Positions 1-8,939 of a stretch of 15,583 nt of DNA are shown piece after piece. The DNA is from Xylaria sp. FL1777 (taxonomy: Eukaryota; Ascomycota; Sordariomycetes; Xylariales; Xylariaceae): positions 1 to 15,583 of the forward strand of contig MU400990.1 in NCBI GenBank assembly GCA_022578965.1, given 5' to 3'. The notes beneath the pieces were generated by a model. The model had not been told where the DNA came from. It ran no database searches and saw nothing but the letters and a program-made list of their open reading frames with translations. How positions within the stretch are numbered: the first letter of the stretch is position 1; each line of letters begins with the position of its first letter. The translations under genes were made by a program, and so were the position numbers.

Positions 1-1750
1 TAATTAAACTTTATTAAAAAATAATATATTAAATTTAATTAAGTTATAAATTAAAAACGCTAAAATATAAGCATAAAACTTATTATATAGTAATAGTAAA
101 GCTTAATAATATTAAACCTTATTTTTTTTAATATGTTACTTATAGCTAAAAAATTATATGTTATATTTTATAAAAAAATCCTAAAAAGTCTAAAAAATTA
201 GTTAAATAAAATTTAGCGCAATATAAAAAAAAGCTAATATAAAAAGCATTTATTATTTATAATTATATATGTTGCTTGCTTTTATTTAAGTAGCTATTAT
301 AGCTTAAATAAAAAATGTAGTTTTTTAATTTTTATATATTATTATAAATTATTTATTATAGTTTTAATAATTTAAAATAATATAAAATAAAATATTATAA
401 ACTTAATATATTTTAGATATTTTTTTTTTGTTTTTATAAATAACAAAAGTTTATAAAATATAGCTAACGTTATTTTATAATTATGCAATATTTAAAAATA
501 AAGCAAACTTTTTTAAATATAATAATTTAAATAAAAAATAAACAGCATAAACTAATAAATAATTAGTTGCTTTATTTATATAAGCTAAAGTTAGCGTTAA
601 ATAAAAAAAAAGCTATTTTTTTTTAAAAAAAATAGTAATATGTTATTATAACTGCATAAATAAGCTAAGCACATTTAAACTAGCAACTATAAAACAATTA
701 ATTAAATTTTATATAATATTTTTATAACTTATGCTAAAATTTTAAACATTATTTTTAAAGTTAAAATTATTATATATAAATATAGCACTTAAGTTATAAA
801 TAATATGCTTTAAGTTAAGCTATATATTTATTAATTTAAGTATTAAAACATTAGTTAATTAACTGCTATATATATAACTTTGTTTAGCTATTTTATTTAG
901 CTGTTTTAAAACAAACTTATAGCTAATATATACTTTAAATTAAACAAAAGTATTAATTATTTAAGTTTATGTTTTATTACTATAAAAATAAATGCTAATA
1001 GATTACTATAAAAAATTGCTTATTAAAAATATATATATACTTAATAATAAAGCTATAATTATATATGCTTTAGTAATATAAAAAAACAGTATATTAGCTT
1101 TAGTTATATTATAAAATTTATGCTTAATTTGCTAATTTATAAAAATATCTAGAAAAAAAGCAACAAAACGTAAAAATGCGTTTTAAATTTAAAACTAAAA
1201 AAAATAAAGTAATTTTTCGATTTATTATGTATTATAAACATTTTTAATTTAGCAAAGCTTTTTATTAAAAGCTTTAAATGCTTTAAAATTAAATTTAATA
1301 AAAGCTAGTTGTTTAAATAAAATAAAAAGCTTGTTTTAAAATGCAAAAATATTAGCAATATTATAACTTGCATTATTTTTTTTAAATTTTATTTAAATAC
1401 TAGCTTTTTAAAAACACTATTAAACTTTAAAGTTTTTTAATATATTAATTATTTTATATATTTATAGCTTTAATTAGTTATTAGTTATAGTTTGTAATAA
1501 AAGCTATTTTTTTAAAAACTAATAAAAATTATAGCTTTAATTATAATTATAATGCTAGTATTTTTATATATTTATTATAACTTATTACTAATATACAAAA
1601 TTAGATTTTTTGTTTAAATTATTGCTTTTATAATTAGAATTATTTTTAAAGTTAAAAGCAATAAAAATAGTATTAAAAAAATTAATTAATTTAAATATAA
1701 AAAGTAGCATAAACGCTAATATAATAAACTATATAAGCAAATAAAGTAAT
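1..1750. other. AT-rich hypermutated tract without recognisable gene
   Basis: This stretch is almost purely A and T, with isolated GC and AC/GT dinucleotides and hardly any TC, GA, CC or GG. No open frame of useful length exists on either strand, and I recognised no retroelement motif. A and T are roughly balanced on the plus strand, unlike the T-rich block at 2.4-6.5 kb and the A-rich block from 6.7 kb on. It therefore cannot simply be assigned to either neighbouring element. It shares the mutation signature of the elements further right, so it is probably older repeat debris. The origin is not identified. Confidence 0.6.
1254..1275. repeat. Short perfect inverted repeat (9-bp arms)
   Basis: The arms aaagctttt and aaaagcttt flank a 4-base loop, tatt. 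AGCT-centred palindromes are expected to accumulate where GC is the main surviving G:C-containing dinucleotide, so this is probably a by-product of the mutation process. There is no terminator context because there is no gene nearby. Confidence 0.5.
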
Positions 1751-2345
1751 TGCAAAGAAAATAATAATAAAAAAAACAATATTTCGGTTAAAAAATCTAT
1801 AGTATATAATGCAACAAAAACCAAGCATTAAAAAAATACGAAAAAAATATAACTATATACAAAATACAATAATTAATTAATTAAGTATAACTTTAAACAA
1901 ATTTAAAGTTGCTACGTAAATAAATTACGGTTTGTTGTTTTTTAAATAAAAACGTAAGCAGAAAAATCAATATAGTTGCTTTAAACCAAAATTCCAAGTT
2001 TATATTAAAAAAAATAAAAAAAGTTGTAATTAGTAAAAAAGTAGTATAGCTAAAGAGGTACAAACGCAAGAACCATTCTGGTTTAAGGCACCTGAGATAA
2101 AAATGCGTAGTAGTAATTAAACTTTATTAATGGCCTGCAGTAAATCCCAACAGCATAGCAAACAGCCAAGCAGTAAGCAGCGGTTCAAGACAGATTAATT
2201 CCTGTAAATAAATCTTTAGCCTCTGCAGTAAGTACCTAGAATTACTTATAGCTGTGCCTTTTAAATACTGGCCTAAAACCTTGTAATTACTACGTAAAGT
2301 TAAGTCTGTACTCAAAAAAGTAAATGTTAAAAAAAAGACATTTCC
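1751..2345. other. Partly spared island of ordinary base composition
   Basis: The core at 2041-2345 has roughly 35-40% G+C in most 60-base lines (lower in the last one) and freely contains CC, GG, TC and GA (for example ggcacctgagataa, taaatccc, cggttcaagacag). These dinucleotides are nearly absent elsewhere. The left flank, 1751-2040, is intermediate, with scattered TC, GA and CGG, so composition changes gradually on that side. On the right it drops sharply at about 2345, where the minus-strand element begins. The core holds one minus-strand open frame of 73 codons (2127-2348) that matches nothing I know and is likely fortuitous. The best explanation is a single-copy remnant between repeats, partly reached by mutation spreading from the left. 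A recently inserted short element is an alternative. Confidence 0.7.
2135..2231. repeat. Two copies of ctgcagtaa inside the island
   Basis: The 9-mer ctgcagtaa occurs at 2135-2143 and 2223-2231, in similar settings (ggcctgcagtaaatcc and cctctgcagtaagtacc). The spacing is 88 bases. This is a weak hint of internal duplication; two copies of a 9-mer may be chance. Confidence 0.3.
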
Positions 2346-2730
2346 CAAGTACAGTACTAAAAAACTATATATAAATACTACTAATTTAAGTAAAGCTAGT
2401 TTGTGCTTTTTAAGTTTTTGTATAGTAATTATTGCATAGTATATACTATAGTTTGTATTGCTTAAAAGCTATAATTATTTTTTTTGCTAAATAGCTATTT
2501 TAGCTATTTATAAAAATAAAGCTATTTATAAATGCTTTTTAATATTTATATTGCTAATATTTTTAATTTTTGTTTATTTTTTTTTAGTATATATTTACTA
2601 ATATATTATAAACTTTTTATTAAATAGTTATTTTTGCTATAAGTTAAAAACAAGTTATTACTGTTATATTTATTAAGTAATATTATTTTTTTAAAGCTTT
2701 ATAGTTTATATATATTATTATAATAATAAT

Positions 2731-2756
2731 TTATAATAGCTTATAAGCTATTATAA
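2731..2756. repeat. Perfect 26-bp palindrome
   Basis: The sequence from 2731 to 2756 is identical to its own reverse complement, with no spacer (its centre is gcttataagc). It lies near the presumed 3' end of the minus-strand element. It could extrude as a cruciform, but AT-rich DNA with AGCT remnants produces such palindromes readily. Confidence 0.5.
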
Positions 2757-3660
2757 TATAGTTTAAATTTATTAGTTTATTATTTAATATATAAAATTTA
2801 ATTGCTAGTTTTATAAGTTTTAATTAAGCTTTTTTTTTTTTATAAATAAGCTTAAATTTGGTTTTTTAATGCTTTTAAATTACTAAAGTAGTTATACGCT
2901 AGTAATGCTTTATAGTTTTATACTAAATATTGCTAAAATTTGATTTTTTTTTTTGTTTAAATTTTTAATATAGTTAGCAATTTTTATAGCTAATTACTAA
3001 TTTAATAGCTATGTTTTAAATAATAAAAAATAGCTACTATAGCTATTAAGCTTTAAAGTTTAATTATATATATAAATAATTACTTTTAATAAAGTTTAAA
3101 AATTAAAATAATAATAAGTTAAACTTTTATATAATATAATTTGCTTAATATTATTATTAGTTTTTTTAACTTTGTTATTATTTTTAGGTTTTTTAAGTAT
3201 AATTAATTTTATAATAAAACTGTTTAATTTATATTAATTAGTTGCTTTTTTGCTTATAAATATGCTTATATTATTGTTTATTTATTTTTTAAAAAAACTA
3301 AACATTTTGTTAATTTATTAAATTAATAGTTTTATTGCTTTAAAACTAACATTAAGCATTATTTTTGCTTTAATTTACGTAATAACATATTTAATGTATA
3401 TTAATAGCTTAAAATTAGCTATAAATATATAGTTTATAGCTTAACGTATAAATAATAAAAATAATATAATAAGTTATAAGTTTAAAAGTTTATTTAATAG
3501 TAGTTTTATTAATTAATATTAGTTATATTTAATAATAATTTACTAAGTAATAAATATAACTTTTAAGTATTAAAAACGCTTATTTAGCTTTTAAATTAAG
3601 CTTTTAATAATAGTATACTTTAAGTTAATATATATATTTTTTGCGTTTTGTAGCAATTTT

Positions 3661-4060
3661 AGCACTTTAAGCACTTTTAAAAGTGCTATAGCTTAAAATG
3701 CTATATTAACTAAATATAAAAAGTTTTTTAAAGCTTATTTATAATTAATTAGTTTAAATAATATATTATTTTTTTAATAAAATGTTGTTTTATTTACTTT
3801 AAATTTATATTATATAATAATTTAGTTTTAAAACAAAAATTTTTAAAAATAGCTTATAAATTTATAATATTAAAATATTACAGTAGTATTATTAGCTATA
3901 TTTTAGCTTTTAGTAATAATTTTATATTAGCTTTAATTTTTGCTAATAAAAAAACTAATATAATTAATAGTTTTAATAATTAGTTTATTAAAACGTTTAA
4001 TTTGCTTATTTTATATATAATTTTTATATTAAAATATTTAATAGCATTTAAAAAATGTAC
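3661..4060 (-). pseudogene. Reverse transcriptase fragment of the minus-strand element
   Basis: One minus-strand frame (codons with low coordinate divisible by 3) reads continuously here. The catalytic box at 3885-3896 reads as A-N-N-T-T-V. This becomes ADDTTV, the non-LTR type of YADD box, if GAT has decayed to AAT. About 60 codons downstream comes V-N-K-T-T-F-Y, like the conserved NKT motif after the catalytic box. Then comes F-L-Y-L-V-N-I, like the RYLGV motif that follows in LINE polymerases. Upstream, residues resembling LxIETxNYI fit the helix after the PLSP motif, but I could not find a convincing QGDPLSP, which may be deleted or shifted. Stops fall at likely Q, W or R codons. Class assignment to non-LTR RT is fairly secure; clade is not. 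Confidence 0.6.
3670..3687. repeat. Perfect 18-bp palindrome agcacttttaaaagtgct
   Basis: This self-complementary 18-mer lies inside the degraded RT reading frame of the minus-strand element. It is probably coincidental and is listed only as a structural oddity. Confidence 0.4.
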
Positions 4061-4341
4061 TATTTTTACTAGTTGTTTTATTTTTATTTTTATTATTATA
4101 AAAAACTTATAATTTATATAAATAATAACTTTTTTGCTTTTTATTTAATATTACTAGTATTAAAATGCTAGCATTATAATTAGCAATTTTTTTTTTACGT
4201 TAAATAATATAATTAATATGTTTTAAGCTTTTTTAAAAAATATATTATTAAATATAAAAATATAATTATTTTATAAAAATATAGCTATATTAAATATACT
4301 TTAATATAATATATACTTAAGTTAATATTTATTATAAATAA

Positions 4342-4361
4342 AAGCTTTTAATTAAAAGCTT
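4342..4361. repeat. Perfect 20-bp palindrome aagcttttaattaaaagctt
   Basis: A perfectly self-complementary 20-mer within the minus-strand element. Symmetric loss of G:C pairs outside GC dinucleotides favours such structures; no function is inferred. Confidence 0.4.
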
Positions 4362-5880
4362 AAATAATTAATATAGTAATAATAGCTTTATAGATTTTTT
4401 ATTATATGTTTTTAGCTTTTATGCTTAACTTTATTTTTTAGTTTTTAGGTTTTTTTGTTAATATAATTAATAATACAGCAATTAATAAATAGTTTTTAAT
4501 AAAATGCTTAAAATAGCTTATAGCATTTATAAATGCTTTTATTTTTATAGTAGTTTTAAATATAAGCTGTTTTTATACTGCTATAACTTTTGTTAAGTTT
4601 GTTTTAATATTATTATAAAAAACATTAAAACTAAAAAAAATACTAAAATTTATAAAAAGCAATATTTTTAATATATTAATTATTATGCTATACTTAATTA
4701 ATTATATAAATAGCAAGCAATAATATTTATATAGTTATTTTTTTATTTTAATTTAAATATAAATATTATTAAGTAAGCTAGCTAACTACTTATAAAAAGG
4801 TTTAATTATTTTTTATATTAATACTTAAAATGTTACTAAAGCATTATAAAGTTTAAAAAGCATTATTATTTATTTATATAACTTAAATAATATAATAAAC
4901 GTTATTTTTTTACAATATAATTTATATATAGCAATATGCTAAAATTTATTTTTTAAATTAATAAAAGCATACTATTAACGCTTTATAGCTTACTATATTT
5001 AGTTTATTATATTAAGTAGCAAATAAGCTTACTTTTTTGTTTTTTTATTAATTTTATAATAATTATAACAAAAATATTATATTATTAATTTATTATTTTT
5101 ATTAAGCTTAATAATTATGCTTAATGCTTTTTTTAAAGTTAATAATGCTAGCAAACTTTATAGCTTTATGCTTTTTTTAATATAAATATTTTTATATGCT
5201 TTTATAAACTTATATAGCGCTTTTTTTTGCGTTAAGCTATATTTTTGCAGTAATAATTTAACTAGTAAACTATTGCTTATATTAATATAATGCTTTATTT
5301 TAATAATAATATTAGTTTTTTGCTTAAAATAATTAAATAGTTTAAAAAAGTTTTTTATATAATAGTTTTAATATTTAGCAATTTATAGTTTTTTTAAAGT
5401 ATTTTTATATTATTTAATAATTATAATATAGCATTTTTTGCTAGTTATACTAGTAAATAAATATTTTATTAGTTATATTAAAAAGCTTTTTTTAAACTTA
5501 AATAGTATAATAACTTTATAACTATTTAAAATAGCAAAAATGCTTTTTTATTTATAAAAAATTTGTTTTTTAATAGTTATATTACTTAAAAAAGTATAAT
5601 TTAGTATTATATTTACTATTAATGTTTATACTTTTAATATATTATTAATAGTTATAAAATTTGCTATTATTTTATAATTTTTAATTATTTAAAGTTTTGT
5701 TTTATTAATGTTATATATTATGCTTTATTTTTATAATTAATATAGCGCTAGTTTAAATGCTAAAAATTATAAAATATAATAATTAATATAGCTATAATTT
5801 TAAAAAACAGTAAATTTATAACTATTAGTTAGCTTAGTTAAAAAAAAATTATAATAATTATTATAACTATTTTTTAACTT

Positions 5881-6390
5881 TTGTTTTTTATTAAGGTTTT
5901 TTTAGTTTTTATTTGTTTTAATTAATAAAGCAAAGCTACTTTAAGTAGTATTAAAAATTTTAGCAAGTTTTTTATTAATTATATTATTTTTAAAACAATT
6001 AATAAAGCATTGCTTTATTTTATTAGTATTATTTTTATTTTTAGCGTTATTTATAATAAAAACGTGCTTAAAACTGCTAATTAAAGCTTTATTTTTAAAA
6101 GTTTTATATTTATTTTAAACTTTATTAAATTTACTAAAAAAATCGTTATAAAAAAGCCTGTTTTTAATAGTTATAAATTAGCTAATTTGCTTTTTTTAGT
6201 TTATTTTAAAGTTTTTAAGCTATTTAGCTTTTGCTTTATAGTTTTTTATATAATAGCTAATTTTATTGCAATTAAAACATTTGTTTTATATTGTTTAAGC
6301 TATAAATTGTTATAAAATTAGCACTAGAGTAGCCTTTAAAGCGGCTTAATGCCTTTATACATATTTTGCACCTCTTTTTTTGCTAGTTAA
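5881..6390 (-). pseudogene. Zinc-knuckle region of the minus-strand element (gag/ORF1-like)
   Basis: On the minus strand at 6279 down to 6238 a 14-codon segment reads C-F-N-C-N-K-I-S-Y-Y-I-K-N-Y. With S from G, Y from H and the final Y from C (all G-to-A or C-to-T changes), this is a perfect C-x2-C-x4-H-x4-C zinc knuckle with the usual GH pair. It is followed by a basic K-A-K-A-K stretch. The same frame then runs about 120 codons to roughly 5885 with few stops. That part is rich in K and N, which would have been E and D, so an acidic linker after the knuckle is likely. Before the knuckle only about 45 codons remain before the tandem repeat, so the N-terminal part is missing or very short. Knuckles of this kind occur in LINE ORF1 and in LTR-element Gag; the downstream RT favours the former. 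Confidence 0.6.
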
Positions 6391-6420
6391 AACTAAAGTT
6401 ATATAATAACTTATTTAGCT

Positions 6421-6524
6421 TACTAAGCTTATAGTAATTTAAAGCTTACTAAGCTTATAGTAATTTAAAGCTTACTAAGCTTATAATAATTTAATGCTTA
6501 TTAAACTTGCAGTAATTTAAAAGA
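6421..6524. repeat. 26-bp tandem repeat, four copies
   Basis: The unit is tactaagcttatagtaatt followed by taaagct. Copies 1 (6421-6446) and 2 (6447-6472) are identical, copy 3 (6473-6498) differs at two positions, and copy 4 (6499-6524) is more diverged. A degenerate half copy may precede it (ending tttagct at 6420). The array sits just upstream of the zinc-knuckle frame on the minus strand and 27 bases left of the LTR. It may be the 5' untranslated repeat of the minus-strand element, comparable in position to promoter monomers of some LINEs, or an unrelated minisatellite at the junction. Two identical copies in such mutated DNA imply either recent expansion or few vulnerable C positions in the unit. 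Confidence 0.85.
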
Positions 6525-6550
6525 AATTACTACTTTTTTTACTTTTTTTT

Positions 6551-6747
6551 TGTTTATATAATTATGCATTTCTTATATTTAGTTATTTATTTAGTTTTAG
6601 TTCTTTAGCTATTAATTTCTTATAATTGCTAAGCATTAATATATTTATTACTTTTAATTCTTTAAAACCTTTATTAATGCATAGTAATAAAAGTACTTTA
6701 AAAACCTCCTTAACGAACTACTATTAAAAATCCTATTATTACTTACA
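6551..6747 (+). repeat. Probable 5' LTR of a Ty3/Gypsy element
   Basis: The segment begins tgttta and ends ttaca, the TG...CA ends typical of LTRs. Its length is 197 bp, normal for fungal Gypsy LTRs, and a gag frame in the same direction follows about 0.7 kb later. It contains a tataa-like string and aataaaa (about 6686-6692) that could serve as polyadenylation signal. Several TC dinucleotides survive (ttcttata, ttctttag, cctcctt), so it is less completely mutated than its surroundings. No second copy lies in the window, so the boundaries rest on end motifs and context. The primer-binding site should start at 6748 (aattaaaac...), but I cannot match it to a tRNA after mutation. Confidence 0.5.
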
Positions 6748-7442
6748 AATTAAAACTTTAAAAGCAAACTTGTTATATTAATATATAATAAGTTTATTAT
6801 ACTTTAATAGCTTTTTAATTAATAAAATTTAACATATAAAAACAAATATTAATATATAAAATTAAATAACAAACAATTTATAAAATAAACTTTTAAAAGT
6901 ATACTAAAAAAATATTTAAAAAACAAAAATGCTAAATAGCATTACGTAAGTAAACCTTACTTAATAATTAATAAAATTAGATTTAAGTTATACTATTAAA
7001 AACAAAAAATTAAAAATTAAGTTTAAAAATTTTAAAAACTTTTAAAACTAGCAATATATTAAAACAACAAACTTTAGTACTTTTATTAGCTATTTTTATT
7101 AAAAAAAAAGCAATAGCAAAAAAAAAAAAGTTAAGCAATAGTAATAAAAAAAAACTAATGTTAATGCTAATGCTATAAAGCAAACTAGTTGCTTTAACTT
7201 AAAAAATAGCTTAAATATTAAACGTTATAACTTTTAAACTAATATAAATACTAGCTATAATAATTAAAGCAGCAATAATAACTGCTATTATAATAATAAG
7301 TTAAAGTTTTAAATAAATAATTATGCTATAATTAATGTTAATATTATTATTAGCAAACTTAATGCTTATTTTTATTATTGCTATACTTAAAGTAATAACT
7401 TAAAATAAAAAACTTAACTTTTTATTATTATTACTGCTTTTA

Positions 7443-8160
7443 CTATTAAAATTATTTATAATATTAAAAATGCTAAACATTAAAAGTTTTAAACTTATTA
7501 CTTTAAAGCTTTATAATAAATTTATAAATATAAAAGCTTTTTTGATTTATATTAAACTTTATTTAAAATAGCACTTTATTATTATTACAAAAAAAGATTA
7601 AAAAATAATAACTACTTTATAATTTTTGTTAAAAAAAGTACTAAAATAGTTTTAATTTATTTTAAAAGATTTTTTAAAAGCTAATAAGTTAATTAACTTT
7701 AAGCTAAAAACAAAAAAGATTTTTAAAAATTACGTTAAGTTTAAAAATTAAATAAAAGCACTATTTAAAAACACTTAAAAAGCAAAACATATAAAAAAAG
7801 CACTTTACTGCTTAAAATAAATAAAAGCAATAATAAATTATGCTATAAAATTTAAACGATTAGCAATAATTTTAAAATTGCTTAAATTTATACTATTTTA
7901 TTTATTTTATAGTAAACTTAAAACTTAAGTTTAAAACAAATTATATAAAATAAATAAACTAGCAAAAATTAATATGTATATTAATATAGCTATTATAATT
8001 AATTAATAATTATTTAATTAGTACTTTAAAACTAAAAAAACTAAAAAAAAACAAAAAAAAAAATACTTAAAAAAGTATTAAATAAAAGTTCAAACAAATT
8101 AGTAAAGTCTAAAAATAACAACCTTAAAATATATTTAAAGTTAAATGTTATAACTATAAA
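7443..8160 (+). pseudogene. Ty3/Gypsy gag (capsid region), destroyed by point mutation
   Basis: Plus-strand frame 3 can be read continuously and follows the retrotransposon Gag capsid family landmark by landmark. At about 7536-7560 comes A-F-L-I-Y-I-K-L-Y-L, like the AFLxQIKxYL helix. Then I-L-K-D-F-L (after likely EWFxP). At about 7740 comes K-F-K-N-stop-I-K-A-L-F-K, resembling FxxWxxALF. Next is A-L-Y-C-L-K, like the ALxxLKQ helix, with N-Y-A-I-K-F-K-R-L-A and F-Y-S-K-L-K (the FYxGLK motif). L-Y-K-I-N-K-L and Y-I-N-I-A-I-I-I-N follow before a lysine-rich tail. Stops stand where Q, W or R would be expected. Gag would form the virus-like particle of the element. The upstream part (from about 7080) is low in complexity, and the start codon is not determinable. 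A zinc knuckle beyond 8160 was not confirmed. Confidence 0.75.
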
Positions 8161-8780
8161 AAAAAAAAACACTTTTAAAAATAATGCTAATTTAAAAAAA
8201 AGAACAGAAAAAAAAGCTATAAAAAAGAAAAGATTTTTTAACCCAAAAAAAAAATATAAGTTATAAAAGTTTAAAACAACAAAAAATAATAAAACAATTT
8301 AAAAAATATATTTTTAAAGTAAAAATATAAAATTGCTATTTTAAGTTAAAACAAAAGTACTACATTAAATAAATCTAAATGTTTTATTTATATAAGTTAA
8401 AATAAACAAACATATAAATACTATTTAAAAGCTTTATAATTATTAAAACAAATTGTAAAAAAATATATTTGCTATATAAACAATTAAAGTTATTTAATAT
8501 ATAACTTAAAAAAATAGTTTAACTAAAAATAGCAAACAACAAAAAGTAATAAATTAATATAATTAGCAGATTTATAAAACTATAAAAACTTTAAACTATT
8601 AAAGCTTAAAATATAGCTTAAAGAAAAGTTATATTTAAAAAAACAAAACTATAATTATAAATAGTATAGGAGGCTTTTTTGAATTCTTTATATTTAACTA
8701 TAACTTTGTAAGTTTAAGCTTAATTATTAAATAATTAAGATTGCTAAAATTAGCATAACAATTTTTACTTATTAAGTAGG
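8161..8780 (+). other. Unassigned A-rich stretch between Gypsy gag and the LINE
   Basis: The stretch is lysine- and asparagine-rich in several frames, as expected for the end of gag, but no frame gives a dependable motif. A segment near 8380 reads K-C-F-I-Y and might be a ruined zinc knuckle, but the histidine position does not fit. From about 8660 the composition shifts: ggaggc, gaattc and several TC and GA dinucleotides survive and T becomes more common. This may mark the boundary to the 5' untranslated part of the LINE. I see no target-site duplication. Confidence 0.4.
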
Positions 8781-8804
8781 TTGCACTTTATTTGCGAAGT
8801 GCAA
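8781..8804. repeat. Inverted repeat, 8-bp arms ttgcactt / aagtgcaa
   Basis: The two perfect arms enclose an 8-base loop (tatttgcg). The arms contain two G:C pairs each, which makes this hairpin stronger than most palindromes in the window. It sits just before the region where the LINE is thought to start, in a less mutated patch. It may belong to the LINE 5' untranslated region or to the junction. Confidence 0.5.
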
Positions 8805-8939
8805 ATATAACAAAAAAACGGAAAAATAGTGTTAAATAATTTATTTATTAAAAATGCAATTAATGCGTTATTAAAACCTACTAGCAATATAACTATAAAG
8901 CAGCAGCATTTTAACAAAAAACATAAAACTAATAAACTT

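Larger units (their letters stand above)
2350..6420 (-). mobile_element. Degraded minus-strand retroelement, probably non-LTR (LINE-like)
   Basis: The plus strand is consistently T-rich across this block, as expected for an A-rich retroelement sense strand lying on the minus strand. Reading the minus strand from right to left, a zinc knuckle (6238-6279) comes first and a reverse transcriptase ADDT-type motif (about 3885-3896) follows roughly 2.4 kb later. The same spacing separates knuckle and FADD box in the LINE on the right (9.8 to 12.2 kb). The 3' end appears to abut the spared island at about 2345-2400. An endonuclease domain, a poly-A tail and target-site duplications were not recognised. 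The 5' end is ill defined: the sense-strand skew stops by about 6.5 kb, at the tandem repeat and the LTR. A different retroelement class is possible but fits the RT motif less well. Confidence 0.6.
6551..8780 (+). mobile_element. Left part of a degraded Ty3/Gypsy LTR retrotransposon
   Basis: This comprises the probable 5' LTR (6551-6747), an AT-rich leader, the gag frame (7443-8160) and about 0.6 kb of unassigned sequence. The plus strand switches from T-rich to A-rich at about 6.7 kb, consistent with a new element on the plus strand. No pol motif was found before the LINE begins at about 8.8 kb. Gypsy protease and RT motifs appear instead at 14.9-15.6 kb, on the same strand beyond the LINE. 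That arrangement suggests one Gypsy element interrupted by the LINE. Two separate truncated Gypsy copies remain possible. Confidence 0.6.

Noticed and set aside
2127..2348. Minus-strand open frame of 73 codons as a gene
   Set aside because: No recognised family, no supporting neighbours, and the length is possible by chance at this composition. Kept only as an observation on the island.
5000..5800. Endonuclease domain of the minus-strand element
   Set aside because: Expected from the layout, but I found no QEP, GDFN, STIDL or SDH equivalents that I could defend.
6301..6380. A tRNA gene or tRNA-derived SINE in the slightly GC-richer patch (gcactagagtagcc...gcggc)
   Set aside because: No cloverleaf or box A/box B arrangement could be drawn.
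8370..8440. A zinc knuckle at the end of Gypsy gag (K-C-F-I-Y...)
   Set aside because: The codon at the histidine position (aaa) cannot derive from a histidine codon by C-to-T or G-to-A change, so the motif does not fit.
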